A stretch of DNA of 64,000 nt from Isoetes taiwanensis (GCA_021234155.1 JAJEKV010000049.1:9214292-9278291), one strand, 5' to 3'; counted from the first letter of the stretch, positions 42,251-53,783 are shown. Notes: generated from the sequence alone by a model not told the origin. A program made the numbers and translations.

Positions 42251-45001
42251 TCAAATCCTGCTTGGGCTTTCTTGAGCCAATGGTCTGCCCAATTTTTTTA
42301 CTTTCTCCGCCTTTGTCAAGTCTGTTAGTGGGGCTGCTATCTTTGCGAAGTTCTTCACGAACTTCCTGTAATACCCTGCTAGGCCAAGGAAACTTCTGAC
42401 CTCATGGACGTTCTTCGGTGGCAGCCATTGGATTACTGCTTCAATCTTGGCGGGGTCTGTCGAGATTCCTTCTGCTGAAATCACATGACCGAGGTATTCC
42501 ACCTTCTCTGTTGCGAAGTGACACTTTGACAACTTGGCATACAACTGATGCCTCCTTAACTTCTCGAGCACCTTTCTGACGTGCTGAGCATGCTCTTCAA
42601 TGGATTTACTGTACACCAGAATGTCGTCGAAGAATACTATCACAAAGGTGTCCAAGTATTCTCTGAAGATGTCGTTCATGAGTCTCATGAACGTAGCTGG
42701 GGCATTGGATAGCCTAAATGGCATTACGGTGAATTCGTAATGCCCATACCTGGTCCTGAAAGCCGTTTTGTGGATGTCATCTTCTTTTATTCTGATCTGG
42801 TGATACCCTGACCTTAGGTCGATCTTGGAGAAGACCTTTGCCCCTTGGAGTTGATCCATCAAGTCGTCTGACCTGGGGAGTGCGTACTTGTTCTTGATGG
42901 TGTGCTTGTTCAATTGTCTGTAATCTATGCACATCCTCAACTTCTCCTTGACAAAGAGGATGGGTGCCCCAAATGGTGAGACGCTAGGTCTGATGAAGCC
43001 TAGGTCGAGCAATTCTTGTAACTGCTTCTTTAGCTCCGTAAGTTCATGTGTGGTCATTCTATATGGGGCCTTGCTCGTCGGCTTGGTTCCTGGTTCGAGT
43101 GCTATCTCACACTCTACTCCCCTGTAAGGAGGGAGCTTCTCGATCTCATCTGGAAAGAGATCGTGGAACTCCGTAATCAAGTTGGCGGTTGGCTTGGGCA
43201 ACTTGCTGAGCACCTTGTCTTCTTTGCTTCCTTCCGACTCAGGTTCCTCAATCTCGAGTTTGAAGATGTATGCTACCTTCTCGCTCTTTATAGATTTGAG
43301 CAGCTTCTTAACGGACATACATTGCATGATGGGGGTAACTCCTTTACCTGTGATCTCAATGGCTTTGCCGTCGGGCGTTGGGAAGGTCACCTTCCGCTTT
43401 CCACAATCAATGATGGCCCCTGCTGGTCCAAGGTACTCCATTCCAATGATCAAGTCGTATTTGCCAATGCCCATTACTTCTGCCCCCATCTGGATATTAA
43501 TCCCTGGCAAGTCAATGTCGAAGTTGATTCTCTTCCCAGCTATATGTCTTACTGCCCCGCTTGCCAAGATTACGGGCCTTGGTTTGGACTTTAGAGGTTT
43601 CAATTTCAACATTTCAACCATCCTCGGGGATGCGAAGTTATGGCTACTTCCAGAGTCTATCAAGACTATGAAGGACTTGGCCTTTGCCTTCCCTACTGTG
43701 GTGATTACCTTATACTGGGTCTCCGCCTGTTCTGTATCTATAGCAGCAAAGATGTGGCACTCACCCTGAATGTAATCGCGTGCCTCCTCGCCGTCCTCGT
43801 TTGATGGAGTGTCCCATCCGCCCAACTTTGCTAGCGCTGAGCTCATAACAAATGGGCAGTTCACTGTTCGGTGGCCCGGCTGGAAACATCTAAAGCAGAG
43901 CTGCTTCTCCATGCATTCCTGCCTTTTTCCCTTGGGCAACGCCTGTAGGAAGGACCGTACTACTTTCGAGTAATTGGACCCTTCATGTTTGTCTTTGAAG
44001 GACACCTGCTTTCTTTCCTGTTGTTTCCCCTGGTTGTTATTGTATGGGGACTTTGCTGGACTTGGGCTGGCTTCCCTAGGACTGTAGCTCCCTGTTGCTT
44101 TCCCTCTATCCTGATAGTAAGGCTGCCTCTGTGCGCTGTTCTGCGGCCCCGATCCTTGCAAACTAATTGCCTTGGACTCCGCTTCAGACATTGTTTTGGG
44201 GTCTATTGCCCTTACGAGTTTCCTGAGTTCCTCGTTCAGCCCTTCTATGTAGCTTTCCACTGCGTGTTTCTCGCTCAGCTTCGGCACATATAGCCTTAGT
44301 CTCATAAACTCTTCGGTGTACTTCTGCACCGTCTTGTACCCCTGCTGCAATCTGTAGAACTGCTGCATCATATTCGACTTGTGTTCCCGAGGAACATAGT
44401 GGTTCTTGAAAGCTTTTGAGAACTTCTTAAATCGGCATGCATCCCTGCTCAACCCATGGGCTTTGGCATAGCCCTTCCACCATATGCGTGCGGCCCCTTT
44501 CAGGTTGGCTGTCGCCACCCGGCCTTTGTCCTTATCCTTCATTCCGTAGGCATTGCCATACTCGCTCATTTCGTCGAGCCATGCCTCTGCCTCTAAGCCG
44601 GATCTGTTCTCGCCCGAGAACTGTTCGAGTTTCCGGGCTTTCCATACATTGCCCAGTGCTGAGTCCACCTTCTTCTGGTAGTCGAGGGCCTTAGCGTCCT
44701 TCTGTCTGTTGTCTCTACAGTCCGACGTCTGCTCGGCCTCTTTCTCGGATTCAGAATCCGAGGACGAGCTTGAGTTGGAGGTCTCTGTGCTAGGGGACCT
44801 CCTCCTCTTATTCCTCCTCTTGTCTTTTCCCGACTTTCGGGGTGTCGTTTGTGGCCCGACTGATGCTTGGGCTGCTAGTAGGGCCTTTATCTGGTCCAGC
44901 TCTGTTCGCATCTGCGACATCTCCTCTTCTGGGGTGATGGGACGATATCCTTCGAAGAGGTTCCTGTGAAGGGGTTGCCTGTCAGGAGTCTCTTCGTCCA
45001 T
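42251..45001 (-). pseudogene. Chromovirus gag-protease-RT, 916 codons
   Basis: Starts [12 protein letters not shown]. Residues about 50-100 are basic and Ser/acidic-rich. Residues 115-280 are the retrotransposon gag core ([29 protein letters not shown]). A single zinc knuckle [14 protein letters not shown] is at 369-382. Protease [10 protein letters not shown] has Asp449. RT is at about 640-850, with [39 protein letters not shown] (Gly to Arg in the usual MPFGL) and FFDDILVYS (catalytic DD 792-793). The frame is lost in an A-run near 42,290-42,297: one extra A shifts into a short false tail, after which the next frame resumes. Gag-pol is thus one continuous reading frame, as is usual for chromoviruses. 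Confidence 0.9.
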
Positions 45002-45174
45002 GTTGGGCCTCCTGTTTTATTCGACCGTTCGTTGTTCTCTATCTGCACACACAGTTGGTTATGGCTGTACGGTTACTTTTATTTGTTCTCTTTGCATTAT
45101 ATGTGATATTGGTATAATTGTGGGGCAAAATTACGTCAACAAAACATTCAAAGTGCAAAAAGAAGTTATATTTA
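45002..45174 (-). other. Leader directly upstream of gag
   Basis: A/T-rich non-coding DNA between the gag start codon and the Helitron. No splice or promoter signal is evident. Confidence 0.4.
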
Positions 45175-47067
45175 TCCTATATTATAATGTTATACCGTAA
45201 GTCTGTAGTGCATCGAGCCCTAATTTGAATGGCCGAGATCATCTGGATGTATCCGAAGGCCTAGATTTATTGCACGACTTACCAACACTGTGATTGGTCA
45301 TGCTTCGATCTCTTAACTGGAAAGGGTAAATGAAAAGGGGAAAAAGGAAAAGGGAAGTGGAAAGAGAGAATGTGAAGGGTAAAAAGGCATGGGAAAAAGG
45401 GAAAAGGGTAAAAGGAAAAGGGAAAAGGGTGGGGATAAGAGAAGAGAAAAAGGCATGGAAAACGAAAAAGGGAAAGGGAACCTGGGAAAATGGCATGAGG
45501 GAAGGAGGAAGAGATAAAGTGGAAAAGGTAAGTGGAAAGGGCATGAAAAAGAAAAGGGAAAGAGGAAAAGGTTGAAAAAAGGAGAAAATGAAGGAGAAAA
45601 AAAGCATGGAAAAGGGGAGGAGAAAAAAAGCATTGGAAAAGGAAGGAGCATGGGAAAAGGGGGGAAAAGAGAAGCGTTGAGGAAAGAGGAAAAAGGAAGG
45701 GACAAATGGCATAGGAAAAGGGAAAAAAAGAGAGGGAAAGGGAAGGTAAAAAACGCATCAAGAAAAGGGGAAGAGTGAAAGGTTGAAAAAATGAGGAAAA
45801 GGGAAGGGACAAGGGGAAACAAGAAAAGGATGGGGAGAGGGGAAAAGAAAAGGGGCATAGAAAAAGGGAAAGTGAGAAGAAAGAAAAAGGAAAGGGGAAA
45901 GGGGGAAAGGGAACCTAGATAAAGGTCACAAGGAAAAAGAAAGAGGGAAACGAGAAAAGGGAAGGGGGGAAGGGCATGAGAGAAAAGGGAAGAGGAAAAT
46001 GGTGAAGAAAGGGAAAAAAGAAAAAAGGGAAAAGAAAAGGGGCAAGAGAGAAAGGGTGGGGAAAAGAGGAAAATAGGTATAGGAAATAAGAGAATAAAAC
46101 AAATGTGCAAAAGGCATGGAAAAAGGGAAAAGGAAAAGGAAAAGAAGGGAAAAAGTGCACAGGAAAAGGATCGGCAAAGGAGGAAAACAGAAAGAAAAAA
46201 ATCCATCAAGAAAAGGAAACGGGAAAAAAGGGAAAGGGAAAGGGAAGCAAGGGAGTGATGGAGGGGAGGGAAAGAGAAAAAGGACATGAGGAAAGGAAAA
46301 GAGAAAAGAAAAAGGAAGGGTTGAAAGAAGGGAAAATTGCACGGGAAGAGGGAAAGGGTGGGAAAAGGAGGAAAAGGAAGCACGGGAAAAATAGAAAGAA
46401 GAAAAGGGTGGGAAAAAGGGCGTGGGAAAAGAAAAATAGAAAAGAAAAAAGAATGGAAAAGGGGGGAAAGAGAGAGAGGCACGGGAAAAAGGAAATGAGG
46501 AAAATGGAAAAGGGGAAGAGAAAAAGGGAACATGGAAAAGGGACAGAGGGAAAGGGTGAGGAGATGGAAAAAGGGAAGGTAAAAAGGGCATGGAAAACGG
46601 GAGGGAGAAAAGAAAAATGGAAGGGAAAAGGGCACACAAAAAAAGGAGGAAAAGAGTGGGAAAAGGAGGAAAAATAGGCATGGAAAAGGGCGAAAGAGTA
46701 AAAGGTTGAGAAAAAGGGAAGACATGGAAAAATGGTGGGGAAAAGAGAAGGCATAAAAAAAGAGAAAGGGGAAGGGAAAAGGGCAAAGAAAAAAGAGAAG
46801 AGGGAAAAGGTGGAGAAATGAGCAAAAGGGAAGGGAAAAAGGTTATCGGGAACAGGGAAGGGGGAAAGAAAGGGATGGAAAAACAAGGAAACATGTGAGA
46901 AAGACGAGAAAAAAAAGGAAAAGAAAAAAAAATTAGAAAAAATAAGAAAAAATGAAATGCGGGATAGAGCAAAAGGGAAAGGGAAAGGGATAGGGCTTTT
47001 CTCACTGCATCCCAAAGCATTTACAGGCTCTCAACTTATGCCCAGCAACGCTGGGCACCCTTACTAG
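45175..47067 (+). mobile_element. Helitron candidate carrying a purine-rich satellite
   Basis: The 3' end is a perfect hairpin GCCCAGC-AAC-GCTGGGC (47,040-47,056), then ACCCTTACTAG before T. A plausible 5' end TCCTATATTATAATG follows an A at 45,174, so the element would sit between A and T as Helitrons do. There is no Rep/helicase coding sequence, so it is non-autonomous. The interior (45,318-46,995) is a purine-only run. The 3' end is well supported by family members at 20,771 and 2421. The 5' end is an inference. Confidence 0.6.
45318..46995 (+). repeat. About 1.7-kb GGGAAAAGG-type purine tract
   Basis: Irregular repetition of GGGAAAAGG, GGAAAAGGCATGG and related units, with CATGG interruptions spaced by roughly 40-60 bp. 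Practically all bases on the plus strand are A or G. Such DNA can form triplex or H-DNA. The very long Phe/Leu/Pro/Ser frames on the minus strand and Lys/Glu/Gly frames on the plus strand are by-products of this composition. Confidence 0.85.
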
Positions 47068-47121
47068 TATTTTATAATATGTTAATACAAAAATAAAAAC
47101 TTTCGGGATCAAGATTTCTAA

Positions 47122-47480
47122 CTATTCTTGATATCGCCTGTAGGATGGATTGTCCTCTAGAAACTTCTTCACTTGGGCTGTTCCCACTGAATGATCTAAG
47201 TTCCTAAGGACGTTGACTGAAGATCCCCCCTGCAAAGCTCTCGCCAACTCTTTTATCAAAATGGGAATCCTAAGACATAGGGCGGGCTGGATAAAAAAGA
47301 TGCTTCCTTGAAAAGAATCTCAGGGAAAGGTATGGGAAAGGTCAAAACATCAAAAAAGTGCTATATTACAGCCTTCTTCACCAGGATTTAGATGGAAGGC
47401 GGTGTTAAGGGGTAATTTAAGGTTAAAGATGCCTCCGGCCAAAAAAGGAGAAAAATTTGGAAGCATCGAGGAAAATTCTT
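47122..47480 (-). pseudogene. Gene Y remnant, unidentified
   Basis: The minus-strand frame ending at TAG 47,122-47,124 reads LRIPILIKELARALQGG and KKFLEDNPSYRRYQE, which has a natural protein composition. It continues upstream across a frame change near 47,320 into FNLKLPLNTAFHLNPGEEG at about 47,400-47,450. It follows gene X in the same orientation and may be a third captured gene or the decayed end of X. No family recognised. Confidence 0.35.
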
Positions 47481-47927
47481 TATTCAGTGAATTTGGGTGA
47501 AGAATTACCGCTAGCCTTCCATCCTGGTCCTAGGGGCAAAAAATAAACCTAAACGAGAAATGTGAGTTGGGGGAAAAGGGGTCTTTGGAGGCTCGGAAAA
47601 AAAAAAGAAAGGGTGCGGAAGTCCTTAAAAAAAGGAAAAGAAAAATTAGAAAGTAGTCATCAACCTCCACCGTGGTGAGCTCCCGTAGTCTCGATCAAGG
47701 CTTTGAAGCTCCCGGTGAGGTTCGAACTCGCTTTTTTTTTGAAGGCGTTGCCAAGAGCTTGTCGTTAAGATGTTGAGGATCCGTTCACTGCTCCTAGAGC
47801 AAGGAACTCTTCCTCCCGGCGGTAGTTGGTTTGCTGACCCTGCGGTGGGGTTCCATAATTCCTGTCGATGTTGGGGCTTGGATGGGAGAGGTCGACTCTC
47901 CGTGTAAAGTGTGGGGGCTTCCCTTAC
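47481..47927 (-). other. Spacer between gene X and Y remnant
   Basis: Degraded sequence with mononucleotide runs (47,599-47,610 and 47,730-47,741) and short coding-like blocks on the minus strand without a continuous frame. Confidence 0.35.
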
Positions 47928-48715
47928 TTAGAGTGGGAAGTCGGAGGCTCTCTCGGACGATGAAGTCGCCCGTGTCCGCTCTTGGAGTTGGTGCAGCAAT
48001 TCTTCAGGTCGATACTCCCTTTCCCTGCACTCCGGGAGGTTTTGGATGTCGCTTAGGAGCAAAAATTCTTCGCCCTCGACAATGATGGGGGCTAGGCTTG
48101 TAATGCCTAGCCCAAGGGGTGGCGCGATTCTAAGAGTTTGCCGGCTTCTTTCGAAGTCTTGCCACTCTTGTTCTGCTTGTCGCCGCTCTTCCGCTGGGTC
48201 GAGCTCGACGTAGTCTTCCTCCTCTTCTTCTTTTCCTTCCTGCTCCTGTTCGTACTGTGTAAGGAGCTGTTGTTCTGCTGCTGTGGCTAATGGGTCCACG
48301 TCCATGGGGGGAATGGAGGTTTCTCCCATGGTGTTCTCGGCACGATGGGTAAGGAAAATTGCTAGGGCAGTGTTAAAAGAGAAATATTTGGTCCTGTTGA
48401 CAGTTAGGACCATTGGCTCGGGCATGCGCTGGGCCTTGTTTGTGAGATACTTGGCAATGTTTGGAACATCACCTAAAGCTGCTTCAAGGGATTGCCTAGG
48501 AACAAAGTAGCCTATGCAAGGTGGAAGCTGCACTAGTGATGGCTCTACCCTAGCTTGGAATTCAGATAGGACTCTGGCTGTAAGTCGGGTTGCATGCGGC
48601 AAAGTTGCTTGACATCTACCTCCTTCAGGAAGACATGGAAAATTTCCCATCGATGTCGGCCTCGGCAAAGATGAGCTACCGGCTACTGTACCATCTAGGA
48701 AATCGAGGTTGCCAT
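47928..48715 (-). pseudogene. Gene X, copy 4 (only copy with the full C-terminus)
   Basis: Copy of the unidentified gene X whose first ATG is at 48,715-48,713. The N-terminal 25 codons contain small indels compared with copy 1, so the long frame only opens at 48,668. From VLSEFQARVEPSLVQLP onward it matches the other copies, through the acidic stretch (GKEEEEEDYVELDP) and APPLGLG. It then continues with 58 further codons (ITSLAPIIVEGEEFLLL ... ERASDFPL) that the chimeric copies lack. It therefore shows what the intact C-terminus of X looked like: about 260 codons in total. No known domain. The protein is acidic with a Glu/Gln-rich helix. Confidence 0.6.
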
Positions 48716-48829
48716 GAGTTTAATGCGGAAGAAAGTAGCAAACGGTTGCAAGAGCCCTCAGGGGAGTTGGAAAATCGGCTAAGAGGGCAGGAGCAAACTT
48801 GTAGGGTGCTACGTGTGAAATGAGGGACC

Positions 48830-48837
48830 TATTTATA
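48830..48837 (-). promoter_or_regulatory. TATA box of gene X copy 4
   Basis: TATAAATA on the minus strand, 115 bp upstream of the ATG at 48,715. Position and sequence are conserved in all X copies. Confidence 0.55.
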
Positions 48838-49027
48838 GAAAAGAGGAAAACCCTAATTTTTGGGTGACTTGGAAAATTCTTGGGGTTGGGCAATTCTAGC
48901 CTATACTGAGGTCAAAATGGGAATTTGAAGACTAATTCAAGGGTTTGAGCATGGCTGGATTACCTAAAGATGCTATACAACAGGTTGAAGATCATTTGGG
49001 CAAGTTCTGGTGAAGAAATGGTAGGAG

Positions 49028-49294
49028 GTCTCACAGCTTGCGCCTCGCTCAAAAACTAAAGTTTAGTTTCTTGACCAGGCGTGACCTGTGAGACATCAGT
49101 CCCATTTTGATCAAAACGTGTCCATTTTAGGTAATTTAAGGGTGTAAAGATGACGGGCTCATCAAATCAGGTAGAATTGACCCCTTATTTGGTCAATTTG
49201 GAACTGTTTTGGGCAAGTTTGGGCAAGGTCTCACAGCTTGCGCCTCGCTCAAAAACTAAAGTATAGTTTCTTGACCAGGCGCGAGCTGTGAGAC
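49028..49294. repeat. Foldback hairpin pair between X copy 4 and chimera 3
   Basis: Two 67-bp foldbacks (49,028-49,094 and 49,228-49,294). Each begins GTCTCACAGC, continues CGCCTCGCTCA and AACTAAAGTTTAGTT, and ends GACCAGGCG..CTGTGAGAC, so the arms pair over about 30 bases. The pair repeats in each spacer of the array. Confidence 0.85.
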
Positions 49295-49474
49295 ATCACG
49301 CCTTTCGGACTGCAAATGTCCTATTTTACTAAAATAAAAACTAAAACCTGCTATCTTGTCCTAATTAAGCAAGTTCAGACAATTAAAGTACTCAAAATTG
49401 TTCTATATTACAAAATTTTTCGATTATTTACAAAAGGTTTAAGGGCGTTCTCCCTTAATGCGAGTAGCAAGTTG

Positions 49475-50342
49475 CATATCTTGCCTCATCAGCGCTTCGC
49501 ATGAACAGTGCAAGCCGTCGAGTCTTCAAAATGTTGCACTATTTTTCGCGCCCGCCGCTTCTGCGATTGCCAAGAAAGATCTCATCCCGGACCGTAGTCC
49601 ATCCCCGAAGTCCTTCATCACCTCTCGAACTAGCCGAGCAAAGGGGGCACGGGGAATTAGGAGGCCAGAAGCTGCTTGGCTTGAAAGTGCCGAATCTCCG
49701 TAGTGCTCTTTGCTCGGCCGCTTCTGGTGAGCTTTTCAGGCAGGCTTTTAGGGACCTTGGGCTTAGGTGGTGGCGACCTTAGAGTCCGGCTTTAAGTTGG
49801 GTGTTAAGCCCTCAACCGTCCGTACCACTGTTCTCCCCGGTAGTAGGAGTTGTATCCTCCCACTCCTTCATATAGGCCTCATGCTCCCGCATCTTTCGCT
49901 CGTAGATTTTAGCGGGGTTAGTTACATAGGACTCTCGGACTAAAGGGTTGCTTCTTCTGTCCCATTTCGCGGGTGGGGGGGGCTTCTTCAATCGCGGTCC
50001 CGCTGCTCTCGTTCGGCCGCTACACGCTCCAGCGGTAACCTACTCAAGAACCGGGGTTTGGAAGAACTTGCCCTACGTGTTGGGGTTAGGTTCTTTTGTC
50101 GAGAACCCTCCGAGGGGGTCGGGATGATCGGGTGGCCGTTTCGGTAATGGTGATCTTGGGGTTGGGCTTTTTCACCATAGGGACTTCCTTAAGCTTCTGG
50201 GGCTCCCCACCCATTTCCCTTTCTTCTTCTTGAGCTCCTCGGCCGCTTTACGCTCCTCTTCTTCTCTCTTCTTCTTCTTTTGTTCTCTTTTCCTCTCGGC
50301 GTTCATACTTTTCGATAAAGCGGTGAGTCTGCTTCTTCTGCC
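49475..50342 (-). pseudogene. H3-like 3' part in chimera 3 (heavily decayed)
   Basis: Corresponds to the second part of the H3-like gene from the charged segment to the histone fold, but carries many small deletions. Blocks such as NPVKIYERK, LVREVMKD and the HAKR end can be followed only by switching frame. The 8-bp deletion before the last helix, common to all chimeras, is present at about 49,491. It joins gene X at a TGCC microhomology at 50,342. Confidence 0.6.
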
Positions 50343-51273
50343 TAGCCCAAGGGGTGGCGCGATTCTAAGAGTTTGCCGGCTTCTTTCGAAGTCTTGCCAC
50401 TCTTGTTCTGCTTGTCGCCGCTCTTCCGCTGGGTCGAGCTCGACGTAGTCTTCCTCCTCTTCTTCTTTTCCTTCCTGCTCTTGTTCGTACTGCGTAAGGA
50501 GTTGTTGTTCTGCTGCTGTGGCTAATGGGTCCACGTCCATGGGGGGAATGGAGGTTTCTCCCACGGTGTTCTCGGCACGATGAGTAAGGGGTGAAAGCAT
50601 GCTAGGGTGTACCATCTAAAGTTCTTTTTAGGGAGTGCGAAACTACCCAAAAAAGTACCCAGCACTGGGTACTAGGAACTTGCATAAATGTCTCAATAAA
50701 CAATAAGTTTGAGAGTTGATTCATTCATTTTAGTCTCTACTTGTATTGTTATCCTCTAATACTATAGATTTACATGTTATTGATCTTCAATTCAAAATTT
50801 TTAGATTGATTTTAATTGAAAGAACAAATAGAAACTGCCAGTTTTAAAAGTACCCAGTGTAGGTACTTTTGAGGGTTCCAAAAGTGGTACACCGTAGCAT
50901 GCTTTCACCCTAAGGAAAATTGCTAGGGCAGTGTTAAAAGAGAAATATTTGGTCTTGTTGACAGTTAGGACCATTGGCTCGGGCGTGCGCTGGGCCTTGT
51001 TTGTGAGATACTTGGCAATGTTTGGAACATCGCCTAAAGCTGCTTGAAGGGATTGCCTAGGAACAAAGTAGCCTATGCAACGTGGAAGCTGCACTAATGA
51101 TGGCTCTACCCTAGCTTGGAATTCAGATAGGACTCTACTGTAAGCTGGGGTTGCGTGCAAAGTTGATTGGACATCTACCTCCTTCCGGAAGACATGGAAA
51201 ATTTCATCGATGTCGGCCTCGGCAAAGCATGAGGCTTGTATTTGTACCATCGCAAGGAAATCGAGGTTGCCAT
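50342..51273 (-). pseudogene. Gene X part of chimera 3, split by a MITE
   Basis: X starts at 51,273-51,271 with a frameshifted N-terminus, then matches copy 1 from DIDEIFHVF to FNTALAIFL. It is interrupted at 50,911 by a 323-bp MITE and resumes at 50,587 (THRAENTVGETSIPP) as far as APPLGLG. There it is fused out of frame to the H3-like part. Confidence 0.65.
50588..50910. mobile_element. Tourist-like MITE in gene X
   Basis: Terminal inverted repeats of about 25 bp (GGGTGAAAGCATGCTA / TAGCATGCTTTCACCC, then GGTGTACCA / GGTACACC) are flanked by TAA on both sides (50,585-50,587 and 50,911-50,913). The other X copies show the empty site GAGTAAGGAAAATTG. A TAA/TTA duplication with G-rich TIR is characteristic of PIF/Harbinger-derived Tourist MITEs. 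The interior is A/T-rich and non-coding. Confidence 0.88.
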
Positions 51274-51387
51274 GAGTTTAATGCGGAAGAAAGTAGCAAA
51301 CGGTTGCAAGAGCGCCTCAGGGAGTTGGAAAATCGGCTAAGAGGGCAGGAGCAAACTTGTAGGGTGCTACGTGTGAAATGAGGGACC

Positions 51388-51395
51388 TATTTATA
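51388..51395 (-). promoter_or_regulatory. TATA box of gene X in chimera 3
   Basis: TATAAATA on the minus strand, 115 bp upstream of the X start at 51,273, as in the other copies. Confidence 0.55.
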
Positions 51396-51565
51396 GAAAA
51401 GAGGAAAACCCTAATTTTTGGGTGAGTTGGAAAAATCTTGGGGTTGGGCAATTCTAGCCTATACTGAGGTCAAAATGGGAATTTGAAGACTAAAGGGTTT
51501 GAGCATGGCTGGATTACCTAAAGATGCTATTTGAAGATCATTTGGGCAAGTTCTGGTGAAAAATG

Positions 51566-52010
51566 TCTCCTTGGCGCCGCTCAAAAACTAAAGTTTAGTT
51601 GACCGTGAGACATCAGTCCCATTTTGATCAAAACGTGTCCATTTTAGGTAATTTAAGGGTGTAAAGATGACGGGCTCATCAAATCAGGTAGAATTGACCC
51701 CTTATTTGGTCAATTTGGAACCTATTTTTGGGCAAGTTTAGCAAAGTCTCACAGCTTGCGCCTCGCTCAAAAACTAAAGTTTAGTTTCTTGACCAGGCGT
51801 GACCTGTGAGACATCAGTCCCATTTTGATCAAAACGTGTCCATTTTAGGTAATTTAAGGGTGTAAAGATGACGGGCTCATCAAATCAGGTAGAATTGACC
51901 CCTTATTTGGTCAATTTGGAACTGTTTTGGGCAAGTTTGGGCAAGGTCTCACAGCTTGCGCCTCGCTCAAAAACTAAAGTATAGTTTCTTGACCAGCGCG
52001 GTGTGGAGAC
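51566..52010. repeat. Three foldback hairpins between chimeras 3 and 2
   Basis: Well preserved copies at 51,746-51,812 and 51,946-52,010 (the latter with a decayed right arm), and a partly deleted copy at about 51,566-51,612. The extra 200-bp unit explains part of the greater length of this spacer compared with the neighbours. Confidence 0.8.
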
Positions 52011-52202
52011 ATCACGCCTTTCGGATTGCAAATGTCCTATTTTACTAAAATAAAAACTAAAACCTGCTATCTTGTCCTAATTAAGCAAGTTCAGACAATT
52101 AAAGTACTCAAAATTGTTCTATATTACAAAATTTTTCGATTATTTACAAAAGGTTTAAGGGCGTTCTCCCTTAATGCGAGTAGCAAGTTGCATATCTTGC
52201 CT

Positions 52203-53058
52203 CATCAGCGCTTCGCATGAACAGTGCAAGCCGTCGAGTCTTCAAAATGTTGCACTATTTTCTGCTCCGCCGCTTCTGCGGCCCGCCAAACATCTCATCC
52301 GTGACCCTGTAGTCCATCCTGAAGTCCTTCATCACCTCTCGAACTAGCCGAGCAAAGGGGGCACGGGGAATTAGGAGGCCGTAGCTGCGCTGAAAGTGCC
52401 GAATCTCCCGTAGTGCTCTTTGCTCGAGCTGCTTCCTGGTGAGCTTCTTCTGGGCAGGCTTTTTCGGGACCTTGGGCTTAGGTGGTGGCGGCCTTAGAGT
52501 CTGGCTTTTCGTTGGGTGTTCGCCCTCAACCGTCCGTACCCTGTTCTCCTGGTAGTAGGAGTTGTATCCTCCCACTCCTTCATATAGGCCTCATGCTCCC
52601 GCATCTTTCGCTCGTAGATTTTAACGGGGTTAGTTACATAGGACTCTCGGCGGTAGGGGTTGCTTCTTCTGTCCCATTTCCGGGTGGGGAGGGGCTTCTT
52701 CACGTGGTCCCTTTGCTCTGTTGAATTTTGCTACACGCTCAGCGGTAACCTACTTTCGAACAGGGGTTTGGAAGAACTTGCCCCTTCTGTGTTGGGGTTA
52801 GGTTCTTTGTCAGAACCCTCTGAGGGGGTCGGGGGATGATCGGGTGGCCGTTCGGTAATGGTGATCTTGGGGTTGGGCTTTTTCACCATAGGGACTTCCT
52901 TAAGCTTCCTGGGGCTCCCCACCCATTTCCCTTTCTTCTTCTTGAGCTCCTCGGCCGCTTTCTGCTCCTCTTCTTCTCTCTTCCTCTTCTTTTGTTCTCT
53001 TTTCCTCTCTCGGCGTTCATACTTTCTGATAAACGCAGCGAGGTCTGCTTCTTCTGCC
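52203..53058 (-). pseudogene. H3-like 3' part in chimera 2
   Basis: Same segment as in chimera 1, broken by indels near 52,560, 52,700 and 52,740. The fold can be read in part (LREIRHFQRSYGLLIPRAPF, LVREVMKDF) before a deletion disrupts the central helix. It ends at HAKR because of the shared 8-bp deletion. Confidence 0.7.
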
Positions 53059-53661
53059 TAGCCCAAGGGGTGGCGCGATTCTAAGAGTTTGCCGGCTTCT
53101 TTCGAAGTCTTGCCACTCTTGTTCTGCTTGTCGCCGCTCTTCCGCTGGGTCGAGCTCGACGTAGTCTTCCTCCTCTTCTTCTTTTCCTTCCTGCTCTTGT
53201 TCGTACTGCGTAAGGAGTTGTTGTTCTGCTGCTGTGGCTAATGGGTCCACGTCCATGGGGGGAATGGAGGTTTCTCCCACGGTGTTCTCGGCACGATGAG
53301 TAAGGAAAATTGCTAGGGCAGTGTTAAAAGAGAAATATTTGGTCCTGTTGACAGTTAGGACCATTGGCTCGGGCGTGCGCTGGGCCTTGTTTGTGAGATA
53401 CTTGGCAATGTTTGGAACATCGCCTAAAGCTGCTTGAAGGGATTGCCTAGGAACAAAGTAGCCTATGCAACGTGGAAGCTGCACTAATGATGGCTCTACC
53501 CTAGCTTGGAATTCAGATAGGACTCTACTGTAAGCTGGGGTTGCGTGCAAAGTTGATTGGACATCTACCTCCTTCCGGAAGACATGGAAAATTTCATCGA
53601 TGTCGGCCTCGGCAGCATGAGTGCTGGCGCTGTACCATCTGCGGAAATCAGAGGTTGCCAT
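53059..53661 (-). pseudogene. Gene X part of chimera 2
   Basis: Opens with ATG at 53,661 (MATSDFRRWYSA) and stays in frame for about 202 codons to APPLGLG, at which point it is fused out of frame to the H3-like sequence at the same TGCC junction as the other chimeras (53,055-53,060). It could still make a truncated X protein. Confidence 0.65.
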
Positions 53662-53775
53662 GAGTTTAATGCGGAAGAAAGTAGCAAACGGTTGCAAGAG
53701 CGCCTCAGGGAGTTGGAAAATCGGCTAAGAGGGCAGGAGCAAACTTGTAGGGTGCTACGTGTGAAATGAGGGACC

Positions 53776-53783
53776 TATTTATA
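53776..53783 (-). promoter_or_regulatory. TATA box of gene X in chimera 2
   Basis: TATAAATA on the minus strand, 115 bp from the X start codon. Confidence 0.55.

Noticed and set aside
45239-47020. Very long Phe/Leu/Pro/Ser-rich minus-strand frames (up to 470 codons) and Lys/Glu/Gly plus-strand frames
   Set aside because: They are produced by the purine-only tract, which lacks stop codons by composition. Periodicity and absence of any domain argue against a gene.
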